Below are positions 1 to 6,135 of a DNA stretch of 9,776 bases, piece by piece. Position numbers and translations under genes: made by a program. The number at the start of each line of letters is the position of its first letter. Within the stretch, counting starts at the first letter, position 1. The stretch comes from Pontiella desulfatans. Its GTDB lineage: Bacteria > Verrucomicrobiota > Kiritimatiellia > Kiritimatiellales > Pontiellaceae. Below the pieces are notes generated by a model. That model was not told the DNA's origin, ran no database searches, and saw only the letters and a program-made list of their open reading frames with translations. Location: assembly GCA_029287275.1 (NCBI GenBank), contig JARFRL010000046.1:1-9776 (forward strand), in the 5' to 3' direction.

Positions 1-4
1 CAGG

Positions 5-37
5 TCGTCGGCAGCGTCAGATGTGTATAAGAGACAG
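5..37 (+). other. Illumina Nextera (Tn5) read-1 adapter, artefact
   Basis: Positions 5-18 (TCGTCGGCAGCGTC) followed by 19-37 (AGATGTGTATAAGAGACAG) match exactly, from memory, the Nextera read-1 tail and the 19-base Tn5 mosaic end used in tagmentation libraries. This is library-construction sequence, not biology. It marks a read or contig edge, so whatever adjoins it may be mis-joined. The four bases before it (CAGG) could be the tail of another adapter copy. Confidence 0.97.
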
Positions 38-345
38 GTCCTGAGTCGTTTAGAACTCTCATTACATATTTTTGTTTTAGAGACACAAACAATCCCAGCC
101 CAGCTTATAGCAGTCATCTGTGAGTCCCAGACATCGACCCAGTTGTATCTCAGCCGAGGCCCAAGGCCTGTGAATCCACCATTAGACAACGCTAGGGACC
201 CCAGATCAGGGTTTTTTTTTTCATTTTGCCAATTATGCAATTTGCATAAATAGGTCAATTTCATTTATTCCAATGAGAAAATTTTTATTCCAAAAAAAGG
301 AAATTGCATAAAAACCCGTACTCACTGATTTTCGATACGTTGCGT
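38..345. other. Unassigned gene-free leader, possibly chimeric
   Basis: I recognise no gene here. The only sizeable open frame starts with an ATG inside the adapter and encodes nothing recognisable. Bases 38-210 are mixed in composition and unlike the GC-rich coding style of the rest. A run of ten T follows (212-221), then a markedly AT-rich stretch to about 320 before GC-rich sequence resumes near 340. The segment abuts an adapter, so it could be foreign DNA joined to the bacterial contig, or a genuine AT-rich intergenic region of the host. The sequence alone cannot decide. From 346 to 514 the composition is bacterial-like, with only a CATGT-N9-ACATG inverted repeat (351-369) and no clear promoter. 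Confidence 0.5.
233..311. repeat. AT-rich cluster of inverted and direct short repeats
   Basis: A near-perfect palindrome, TTATGCAA-T-TTGCATAA, occupies 233-249. The same octamer TTGCATAA recurs at 304-311. Between them TTTATTCCAA occurs twice in direct orientation, at 264-273 and 284-293. Such clustering could be a regulator-binding region upstream of the 515-1072 gene, but the adapter-proximal sequence may not belong to this genome. No protein is known to me for these motifs. Confidence 0.4.
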
Positions 346-514
346 CGCGGCATGTGGGCGCGAGACATGTCGTATCTCATGAACAGACTCGAAGGTCGAA
401 ATCGGATCGCATCGAGCGTAACTCCTTGGTGCTTCCTGAAATCTCCGCGAGTGGAAAACTAATCAGAAGAAAACTCTTTATTTGTCACCCTGCCTCAATG
501 GACTATGGCCGCCT

Positions 515-1072
515 ATGGAAACCCTCGACGACCTATTCATCCCGTACGCCGAACTGGAAACGAAAACACGCGCGCTGATGACGAACCTGTTCAGCGACAC
601 CTGCGGCATGTGCGCGGCGTGTTGCTGCCGCGCCGATATTTGCGAGGAGGCCACGGAAAGCGCCTTCCTCGCGAAACTGCTGGAGCGTCAGGGATTAGCC
701 GCGCCGGACATGGACGATCGCTATGGCTGGCTCGACCTGCGTGGATGCTCGCTGAAATATGGTCGCCCGCCCGTCTGTTACGAATATTTCTGCGACGAAC
801 TGCTCGCCCGCCTCCCCGACGAGGAAACCCGTTTCTCCGCGAAGGTGCTGGGAAAATTGATGGACCATGTGGGCCAAAAGGCGCTGGGCGGATGGCATCT
901 GGTCGAGATTATGGAGGAGGCCGATCTCGCGAAGGTGGACCACGCGGGCGTCGCTCGGCGGCTCGGCGAATCGCTGGCCGCGTTCGAGGTGATTCAAAAC
1001 TATGTCTCGACCGGCCGGCTCACCAAATCGGACATCGCCGCGCTCGACCTGATCACCTCCCGCGAGTCGTGA
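515..1072 (+). CDS. YkgJ-family CxxCxxCC cysteine-cluster protein
   Basis: This encodes a 185-residue soluble protein with the cysteine pattern of the YkgJ family (proposed zinc- or iron-chelating domain, PF03692 type). Counting from the ATG at 515, Cys30, Cys33, Cys36, Cys37 and an extra Cys38 form a CxxCxxCCC block, with Cys43 just after. A second block lies at Cys78, Cys88 and Cys93 in the context GCSLKYGRPPVCYEYFC, matching the family's usual 'C..Y..RP..C..FPC' element. The biochemical role of the family is poorly defined; metal or Fe-S binding is the usual proposal. The frame is open back to a TTG at 482, preceded by a weak AGAAGA. I prefer ATG 515 because the conserved region starts well after it, but neither start has a strong ribosome site. 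The gene ends 3 bases from the stop of the converging minus-strand gene, so the two mRNAs probably overlap at their 3' ends. Confidence 0.85.
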   Translation: METLDDLFIPYAELETKTRALMTNLFSDTCGMCAACCCRADICEEATESAFLAKLLERQGLAAPDMDDRYGWLDLRGCSLKYGRPPVCYEYFCDELLARLPDEETRFSAKVLGKLMDHVGQKALGGWHLVEIMEEADLAKVDHAGVARRLGESLAAFEVIQNYVSTGRLTKSDIAALDLITSRES

Positions 1073-1075
1073 TGG

Positions 1076-2773
1076 TTATTCCTGCATGACGTCCCACTTG
1101 GGCCGCCGCCAGCTTTCCATGAACGCCGCGGCGTCGCGTTCGACGATCGAGTCCGTTTTTTCCACCGCGTCGAGAAACAGCACGAACGAGAACGCGCCGC
1201 CCTCGCCCATTTCCGCGACGACTTGCTCGGCCAGCCGATTGGGCGGCAACAGACGGCGACCACTGACGACCTCCGGCTCCAGCGGCAACGTCGCCGCGGC
1301 CTTGTAGGCTTTGTAGACCAGTTCCGAGCAAACCAACGCGTTGTCGGTGGTGAAGTCGAAGTTCAGATCGTACGGTTTTCCGTGGTGCGAGAACGCCGCG
1401 AGCAGCGCCTTGAATGTTTCCGCCTTGGAAAGGTTGGGGCGGATCGCGCCCAGGTAGTCGCACTTGGCGCTGGTCTCAAGCGATTGAAAAACGACGCCCG
1501 GACGGATCGCCTCGATGACGCGGTTGGGAAAACCGTCCGCGTCGTCGGCGTTCAACGCGGCGAAGGCGTCGGGATAGAGCGCCTTGATCGTCTCGACGGG
1601 TTGGAACCCGAGCTCGCTAAAACACGCGTCGAGCTCTTCCGGCGTTCCGACGTAGAGCGCGACGTGCGGCCAGAAGCCGGGAATGCCGATGTTGGTCATG
1701 TGCCAGTTGCGGCGTTGGATCAGGATATCGCCCGGCATTAGTTTCGGCCGACACGCCGCGAGGAGATCCGGCGTGATGAGATAATCGCGTTTCGCGGCGC
1801 GGAGTCGGCTGAGTTGAACCGCGACGCTTTTTTGAACCGGCAACACCGTCTCGAACGCGGCGCGCTCGAGGATCGCGAGCGGGTTCTCGATCAGCAGATC
1901 GGCGCGCGCGCCCATGTGTTTGTAATACGAACGTCGGCGCTCCTCGAAATCCGCGCGGGTTTCGGCGTCGATCGTGACGTCCTTCCTCACCAGTTCGAAA
2001 TACGCCGCGGCCGAATTCATCCGCAAGATGACGCTCGGATGCGTGAGTCGCTGCTTCATGAAAAAGTAGCTATCCAGGGGAACGCCTTCGCCCTCTTCGT
2101 TCAGCAGGGTTTCCATGAAGGCGTTGTCGCCCACCAACTCGACCACTTCCAAGCAGGCGTTGTATTGCGCCACGTAGGCCATGTAGGCGAGCAGGAACGC
2201 GTCGGCGTGAAGCGACGGTTTGGCGACGTAGTCGATCTGATAAAAGCCGCGGTACTTGCCCTTCAACAAGTCGTATTCCAGAAACGCCATCGCGCCGTCG
2301 CGCCACAACGAACGGATCTCGGCGCGTTCGGCGCGGGACAACGCGTTCACGTTCTTGCGCAACAAGCCGTTCGATTTGAACTCGGCGACGAAATCATCCG
2401 CGGCCTTACGCAGCATGTGATAGCTCTCGAGATCCTGATCAAGCTCGGCGCGAAGGCGCGCGTCCGTTAGATCGACCAGCGGACTTTTCTCCACGGGGAA
2501 GAGCGCCCAGGTGACGTAGAACGCGACCAGCAAAACCAGCGCGACGACGGCGTGCGGCAGGTACGGCCGCGTTTTCTGTTTCACCCGTCGCTTCTGAACG
2601 CGCAGAACGCGCCGATTGATCTGATAGGAAGCGATCAGCGGGAGCCAACCCAAACCCAGCAGCGCGTACGCGATCAACCGATGATGGGGATAGCCCACCT
2701 TCATGCCGAGCGTCACGACCGCCGCTCCGATCGCCAACAGCGTGATCCAAAGCAGACGTTTATTCCGAAACAT
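1076..2773 (-). CDS. Membrane-anchored permuted papain-like (YiiX/YaeF-type) cysteine hydrolase
   Basis: This is a 565-residue protein. Three hydrophobic segments (about 7-27, 33-50 and 74-92) anchor the N-terminus, and an odd number would place the remainder outside the inner membrane if the N-terminus is inside. Residues 100-340 are mostly helical-looking with no domain I recognise. The C-terminal part matches the YiiX/YaeF/YebB group of circularly permuted NlpC/P60 (papain-like) enzymes: GDIL (348-351), the His motif WPHVALYVG with His370, and ALVCSELVYKAY with Cys482 as predicted nucleophile. His before Cys is the permuted order. Members are proposed amidases, and the wider fold includes peptidoglycan endopeptidases and LRAT-like phospholipid acyltransferases, so the substrate is open. 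The start ATG overlaps the end of the upstream CDP-alcohol phosphatidyltransferase gene by 14 bases, implying translational coupling and a shared role, perhaps with lipid substrates. Confidence 0.85.
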   Translation of the reverse strand: MFRNKRLLWITLLAIGAAVVTLGMKVGYPHHRLIAYALLGLGWLPLIASYQINRRVLRVQKRRVKQKTRPYLPHAVVALVLLVAFYVTWALFPVEKSPLVDLTDARLRAELDQDLESYHMLRKAADDFVAEFKSNGLLRKNVNALSRAERAEIRSLWRDGAMAFLEYDLLKGKYRGFYQIDYVAKPSLHADAFLLAYMAYVAQYNACLEVVELVGDNAFMETLLNEEGEGVPLDSYFFMKQRLTHPSVILRMNSAAAYFELVRKDVTIDAETRADFEERRRSYYKHMGARADLLIENPLAILERAAFETVLPVQKSVAVQLSRLRAAKRDYLITPDLLAACRPKLMPGDILIQRRNWHMTNIGIPGFWPHVALYVGTPEELDACFSELGFQPVETIKALYPDAFAALNADDADGFPNRVIEAIRPGVVFQSLETSAKCDYLGAIRPNLSKAETFKALLAAFSHHGKPYDLNFDFTTDNALVCSELVYKAYKAAATLPLEPEVVSGRRLLPPNRLAEQVVAEMGEGGAFSFVLFLDAVEKTDSIVERDAAAFMESWRRPKWDVMQE

Positions 2774-3425
2774 CGCGCTTGTTGTCCATGTCGAGTTTCC
2801 AGAGCATCTTCTGCGTTTGATAGACGGTGACGAACAGCGCGAAGGTCGCGCCCGCGAGGACGATCGGCAGCACCCGCGCGATTTCGAAATGGTCCGCGAA
2901 GATCACGATCAAGGCGTTGGCGATGATGAAGATCAAGCGCACCTCCGTCGGTCCGACGCCCATGTAGCTGATCCTGAACGCGCCCGTCGCGGCGAACGAA
3001 AGAAACGAGTTGACCATGAACGCGCCGAACAGCGCGAGGATGTAGAACAACAGGTATTTATTGTGGTCCTCCACCATCAATCCGTAGCCGATCAGAATGG
3101 AGCAGAGGAACAGGTAGTCGAGAAAGTGATCCATGTAGTAGCCCCACTTGATCAACCCGGTGTTTCTTCGCCGCCCCACCTCTCCGTCCAACAGATCGGT
3201 GATGTATTGCGCGAAGATCGCGAAGGAAACCACCCATAGAAAATGGATCCAGTGCCGCGCCAGAAAACTGAAGAAAATAATCATCGCGCACCACAACAGC
3301 GTGGTCAGCGTGAGATGATAGGTTTCGATCTTCGCGGGCACCTTCGGCACCAGCCAGTTCTTCAGTTTGTTCTCGGCGTTGGCCAGCAACCAAACGCCTT
3401 CTTTTTTATCGCCATGAAACGCCAT
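2760..3425 (-). CDS. CDP-alcohol phosphatidyltransferase family protein
   Basis: This is a 221-residue integral membrane enzyme expected to transfer a phosphatidyl group from a CDP-linked lipid to an alcohol, releasing CMP. About six hydrophobic segments are visible (near 41-57, 61-76, 101-118, 123-145, 162-178 and 186-204). The catalytic signature lies at the end of the second: Asp77, Asp80, Gly81, Arg85, Gly95, Asp99 and Asp103. It differs from the textbook D-x2-DG-x2-AR-x8-G-x3-D-x3-D in two ways: Gly84 replaces Ala, and nine rather than eight residues separate Arg85 from Gly95. The N-terminal segment with 'WLVPKVP...YHLT' is typical of the family before the first helix. The acceptor alcohol (serine, glycerol phosphate, inositol or other) cannot be read from the sequence. 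A purine-rich AGGGGA lies just upstream of the ATG. It is the first gene of a two-gene unit with the YiiX-type hydrolase. Confidence 0.9.
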   Translation of the reverse strand: MAFHGDKKEGVWLLANAENKLKNWLVPKVPAKIETYHLTLTTLLWCAMIIFFSFLARHWIHFLWVVSFAIFAQYITDLLDGEVGRRRNTGLIKWGYYMDHFLDYLFLCSILIGYGLMVEDHNKYLLFYILALFGAFMVNSFLSFAATGAFRISYMGVGPTEVRLIFIIANALIVIFADHFEIARVLPIVLAGATFALFVTVYQTQKMLWKLDMDNKRDVSE

Positions 3426-3473
3426 TCTTTTCCCCTGTCCGATCGGCGACTTCCGCGGACGGAAACCACCGGA

Positions 3474-3501
3474 TTGATATCATCGATCCACAACGTAAAA
3501 C
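3474..3501 (+). promoter_or_regulatory. Candidate sigma70 promoter for the histone-like gene
   Basis: TTGATA at 3474-3479 and TAAAAC at 3496-3501 are separated by 16 bases in the divergent intergenic region. They match the -35 and -10 consensus at five and four of six positions. A second candidate with a better -35 but poorer -10 is TTTACA at 3542-3547 with TACTGA at 3565-3570 (17-base spacer). Either would drive the gene at 3623. No equally good match was seen on the opposite strand for the gene starting at 3425. Confidence 0.35.
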
Positions 3502-3610
3502 ACCGATGTTTCGTTGTAACGCAAAATTATTGAAGGAAGTGTTTACAAGCGCGGGCGAACTGGATACTGATACCGCAATCAAGTTGATGAACCCAACGGA
3601 AGCAGAAATC

Positions 3611-3616
3611 AGGAGA
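3611..3616 (+). promoter_or_regulatory. Ribosome binding site deciding the histone-like gene start
   Basis: AGGAGA lies six bases before the ATG at 3623. It supports that start over the in-frame ATG at 3506, which would add 39 residues unlike the low-complexity tail. Confidence 0.8.
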
Positions 3617-3622
3617 CAAAAA

Positions 3623-3967
3623 ATGGCAGCAAAGAAAACAGCGAAGAAAGCGCCGGCCAAAAAAGCCGCCGCGAAGAAAGCGCCAGCCAAGAAAGCCGCC
3701 GCGAAAAAAGCGCCGGCCAAGAAGGCTCCAGCGAAAAAGGCTCCGGCCAAGAAAGCCGCCGCGAAGAAAGCGCCGGCCAAGAAAGCGCCGGCCAAGAAAA
3801 AAGCCGCCGCGAAGAAATCCACCAAAGTGAAATACAGCGCCGAGCAGGTTTACGCCATGATCGAACAGGCCGCGTATTTCGCCGCCGAGAACGACGGATT
3901 TAGCAAGAGTCCCGCCGACTACTGGTCGGTCGCGGAAGCGTCCATCAACACCATGGTCAAAGGGTAA
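3623..3967 (+). CDS. Histone H1-like Lys/Ala/Pro-rich protein with DUF2934-like C-terminus
   Basis: This is a 114-residue, very basic protein. Residues 8-57 are ten uninterrupted pentads of the form KKA[P/A]A, followed by a Lys-rich link to about residue 70. Such tails resemble eukaryotic histone H1 and bacterial AlgP/HctB-like proteins and are expected to bind DNA non-specifically and compact or coat the nucleoid. Residues 71-114 look like a small DUF2934-type domain: IEQAAYFAAENDG (80-92), then DYWSVAEASI (99-108), matching the family pattern of an AY..aE..G element followed by a W..AE element. Its function is unknown. The start at 3623 is chosen because AGGAGA (3611-3616) sits six bases upstream. 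The frame is open back to an ATG at 3506, but that extension lacks a ribosome site. It is a single-gene unit ended by a strong terminator. Confidence 0.88.
   Translation: MAAKKTAKKAPAKKAAAKKAPAKKAAAKKAPAKKAPAKKAPAKKAAAKKAPAKKAPAKKKAAAKKSTKVKYSAEQVYAMIEQAAYFAAENDGFSKSPADYWSVAEASINTMVKG
3644..3793 (+). repeat. 15-bp coding tandem repeat (ten KKA[P/A]A pentads)
   Basis: The tail is encoded by ten tandem 15-base units, alternating mostly between an AAG-AAA-GCG-CCG-GCC type and an AAG-AAA-GCC-GCC-GCG type. The order by fourth residue is P A P A P P P A P P. Unit length is a multiple of three, so gain or loss of units by replication slippage would keep the frame. The copy number may also be compressed or expanded by short-read assembly. 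Confidence 0.9.
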
Positions 3968-3986
3968 TCCCGATGGCCAGGCGTTT

Positions 3987-4017
3987 GAAAAGGCGATCCT
4001 TCGGGGTCGCCTTTTTT
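3987..4017 (+). terminator. Rho-independent terminator with UUCG loop, probably bidirectional
   Basis: The arm 3988-3999 (AAAAGGCGATCC) pairs with 4004-4015 (GGGTCGCCTTTT) around a TTCG loop closed by C-G, giving a 12-pair stem with one G-T wobble. It is followed by T to 4017. It lies 20 bases after the stop of the histone-like gene. On the other strand it begins two to three bases after the miaB stop (4020) and ends in a shorter T run, so it plausibly terminates both converging units. Confidence 0.92.
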
Positions 4018-4019
4018 CG

Positions 4020-5351
4020 TTAGACCAAACGGCCGGTCAGCGACAGCGGCGCGGCGGACGTGATCTTGACGGTCTGAAAGGTGCCGACCAGCTCCGCGGA
4101 AGCATCCAGCACGCGGACCGGAAGCTTGCCCTCGGTGCGGGTGGCCACGGCGCCTTCCACGCGCGGGTCCGCGCGCTCGACCAGCACCTTGAAGGTTTTT
4201 CCGATCATCGCGTTGTTGTATTCCAGCGAGGTTCGTTTCAACACCTCGCTGAGTTTCGCGAGCCGCTCGCTTTTTTGTTGGGGCGAGATATCGTCTTCCC
4301 ACCGCGCCGAACGCGCGCCGACCCGCGGGGAGTATTTCGCGACGTAGGCCATGTTGAACTTCACTTCGAGCATCAGCCCCGCGGTGTTTTCCAATTGCTC
4401 GTCGGTCTCGCCGCTGAAGCCGACGATGATGTCGGTGAAAAGCGTCGCGGTCGGCAACAGCGCGCGGATGTCGGCGACGATCTTGAGATAATCCTCGACG
4501 TTGTGATTGCGGTTCATGCGGCGCAGCAGTTTCTCGTCGCCGCTCTGAACGGGCAGATGGATCTGTTTCGCGAGGCAGTCGTGATCCGCGATCGACTCGA
4601 TGACGTCGCGGGTCATGTCGCGCGGGTGCGGCGAGGTGAAGTAGACCCAAAAGTCCTTGCCGCTTTGGTCGCCCAACTCGCCGACGGCGCGCAGCAGTTC
4701 GGCGACCGACAACTCCTCGCCTGTTGTGTCGAGTCAGTACGAGTTCACGTTCTGCCCGAGCAACGTGATGGACTTCACGTCGCGGGCGATCAGCTTTTCG
4801 ACCTCGGCGAGAATGTCCGCGCTCGCCCGCGATACCTCGCGGCCGCGGGTGTACGGCACCGCGCAGAAAGAGCAAAATTTATCGCAGCCGTTCTGGATCG
4901 GAACGAACACCTCGAAGTCGGAGCTGTAGGTCGGGTTCACTTGCCAGAAATCGACGCGCTCGTCCTCGCGGCGCAGATCGTTCAGCGGATGGCGCGCCGA
5001 GAATTCCGTCGCGACGCCGCACTGCCGCAGCATGTCGGGCAAATCGGGCAGCTCGTTCATCCGAAAAACGAGATCGAACAGCTTGAGGAACTTCACCTCG
5101 TCCGCGGGCAGAATGCAGCCGGACACGAACGTGACCAACGGCTTTTCGTTTTTCCACTGGTTCCATTTTCGGATTTTGGAATACACCTTGTCGATGGCCT
5201 TCTGACGCACCGAGCACGCGACGACGCCGATCAGGGAGGCTTCCTCCTCGACCTCGGTCATTTCATAGCCCATGCCCTCGATGACGCTGCGGATCCGTTC
5301 GGAATCCGACTGGTTCATCTGGCAACCCAACGTGACGACGCAACATTTCAT
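4020..5351 (-). CDS. miaB: MiaB tRNA methylthiotransferase with in-frame UGA, probable selenoprotein
   Basis: Radical-SAM enzyme that adds a methylthio group to N6-isopentenyladenosine-37 of tRNAs. Reading through one in-frame UGA gives 443 residues, normal for MiaB. The N-terminal UPF0004 domain carries the auxiliary-cluster cysteines Cys10, Cys46 and Cys79. The SAM cluster is Cys156, Cys160 and Cys163 (CDKFCSFC), followed by the TRGRE motif (168-172). Codon 206, right after GQNVNSY, is UGA (4734-4736). Beyond it, in the same frame, come TSPHPRDM, LPVQSGDEKLLRRMNRNH, TDIIVGFSGET, KYSPRVG and a C-terminal TRAM-like region, ending in TAA. No frameshift or other stop occurs. I infer selenocysteine at residue 206; a nonsense mutation or sequence error is the alternative, and the truncated 205-residue product would lack most of the catalytic barrel. 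The ATG follows the reductase stop by two bases, with GAGGTG 11 bases upstream inside that gene. Confidence 0.9.
4701..4721 (-). promoter_or_regulatory. Candidate bacterial SECIS hairpin after the miaB UGA
   Basis: In the mRNA, GGCGA (4721-4717) pairs with UCGCC (4705-4701) around an 11-base loop beginning GG. Seventeen bases separate the UGA from the loop, which as I recall equals the spacing in E. coli fdhF and falls in the range used for predicting bacterial SECIS elements (G within the first two loop bases, short apical loop). There is no bulged U like that of fdhF. A competing fold pairs CGAC...AAC (4731-4728, 4725-4723) with GUUGUCG (4713-4707). Support is geometric only. Confidence 0.45.
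4734..4736 (-). other. In-frame UGA codon, putative selenocysteine (residue 206 of MiaB)
   Basis: The context is UAC-UGA-CUC-GAC. The UGA sits directly after the conserved GQNVNSY strand, and homology continues in the same frame on both sides. UGA followed by C is known as a poor termination context. UGA ends three other genes in the window (stops at 1070-1072, 7933-7935 and 9705-9707), so it is not a general sense codon in this genome. Confidence 0.6.
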
Positions 5352-5353
5352 TT

Positions 5354-6013
5354 TTAGAAATACACCTCGGTATGAATCCGCGCGGTTGGCACGCCTTGGT
5401 CTTGGAGCATGTCGAACGCCTCGTAGATCATGTCGCAGTTGCCGCACAGAAACGCGTTGGTGTCGGGCGCGATCTCCAGCGTTTTGAGATATTCCGTGAC
5501 GCGGCCCTTGTAGTCGCCGCCTTCCTCGCGGGAGACGCAGTGGAAATAGTTTTCGCCATAAAACTCGGCTTCGTAGTTTTCCTCCAGCAGAGCCGTTCCG
5601 TGGATCAGCTGATAGTTCAGATCGGGATAGGATTCGGTGAAACTGCGATACGGCGAAATTCCGGTGCCCGTCGCGATCAGCAGAAGCGGTTTGTCGCGCA
5701 CCTCTTCGATCAGCTTGAAATGGCCGTACGGACCACCAACGCTGACCTCGTCGCCCACCGCGAGATCGCACAGCTGCTTGGAAACAAGCCCGTCCTCCAC
5801 GCGGCGAACCAGCACTTCCACGTAGTCCTGATTCGAGCCCGAATAGATCGAGTAGTCGCGGATTTCCGGGTCACCTTCCACGCCCACGCGGGCGTATTGC
5901 CCCGGCTCGAACTCGAATCCCTGGCGTTCGAAACGCACCACGGCCGTTGATTCGGTCAGGTTTCTGATTTCCAGAACCTTACACGCGGTTCTTTTTTTCT
6001 TCGTCGTCAACAT
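5354..6013 (-). CDS. Ferredoxin/flavodoxin-NADP+ reductase, FAD-binding
   Basis: This is a compact 219-residue flavoprotein of the ferredoxin-NADP reductase family, moving electrons between NADP(H) and ferredoxin or flavodoxin in the cytoplasm. The N-terminal FAD-binding barrel (about 10-100) has the flavin motif RDYS at 52-55 and GPYGHF at 94-99. The NADP-binding half has GTGISP at 116-121 and CGNCDMI at 190-196. The protein ends in EVYF (216-219), close to the terminal aromatic arrangement that stacks on the flavin in this family. No 2Fe-2S domain is fused. The start has AGAGGT six to seven bases upstream and a good promoter at 6069-6097. The gene is followed after two bases by miaB, whose ribosome site lies within this gene, so the two are probably translationally coupled. 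Its low-potential electrons could feed MiaB through ferredoxin or flavodoxin. Confidence 0.9.
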   Translation of the reverse strand: MLTTKKKRTACKVLEIRNLTESTAVVRFERQGFEFEPGQYARVGVEGDPEIRDYSIYSGSNQDYVEVLVRRVEDGLVSKQLCDLAVGDEVSVGGPYGHFKLIEEVRDKPLLLIATGTGISPYRSFTESYPDLNYQLIHGTALLEENYEAEFYGENYFHCVSREEGGDYKGRVTEYLKTLEIAPDTNAFLCGNCDMIYEAFDMLQDQGVPTARIHTEVYF

Positions 6014-6068
6014 GGCTTACCTCTCGCGCAAAAAGACCTTTTTGGTGCGGTTTAATTCAGGGTGCGGG

Positions 6069-6097
6069 TTTATAGTTTCGAATCCTTGAAAAGTCAA
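6069..6097 (-). promoter_or_regulatory. Sigma70-type promoter of the reductase-miaB operon
   Basis: On the minus strand TTGACT (6097-6092) and TATAAA (6074-6069) are separated by exactly 17 bases, close to consensus at five of six positions each. The expected transcript starts about 45-50 bases before the ATG at 6013. The spacer contains an imperfect palindrome (TTTC-A ... T-GAAA, 6076-6091) that could be an operator but may be chance. Confidence 0.75.
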
Positions 6098-6135
6098 ACC
6101 GAACCGCTCGCGCGTTCCAAAAATGGACCGCGGGC

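Noticed and set aside
196..221. Possible terminator: ACCC/GGGT hairpin followed by ten T
   Set aside because: The stem has only four pairs, there is no gene upstream on this strand, and it lies in the adapter-adjacent suspect segment.
23..253. Open frame of 76 codons at the left end
   Set aside because: Its ATG lies inside the Nextera adapter, it crosses a T10 run, and the product shows no recognisable protein features.
3406..3825. Minus-strand frame rich in FLAGAFFAA repeats, resembling a membrane protein
   Set aside because: It is the complement of the Lys/Ala/Pro repeat of the histone-like gene; the apparent hydrophobic repeats are a by-product of the 15-base units.
4020..4712. Separate 230-residue protein starting at TTG 4712 (split miaB as two genes)
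   Set aside because: The TTG is a conserved internal Leu position in the MiaB frame and the product would lack the radical-SAM cysteines. The two halves are in the same frame and separated only by one UGA codon.
4734..4736. Alternative genetic code reading UGA as Trp or Gly
   Set aside because: UGA is the natural stop of the genes ending at 1072, 7935 and 9707, no other gene in the window contains an in-frame UGA, and the sequence is GC-rich with ordinary TGG tryptophan codons.
4275..5357. 360-codon open frame on the plus strand opposite miaB
   Set aside because: Antisense shadow of a GC-rich gene. It has low-complexity Arg/Asp/Val-rich composition and no domain, while the opposite strand encodes clear MiaB.
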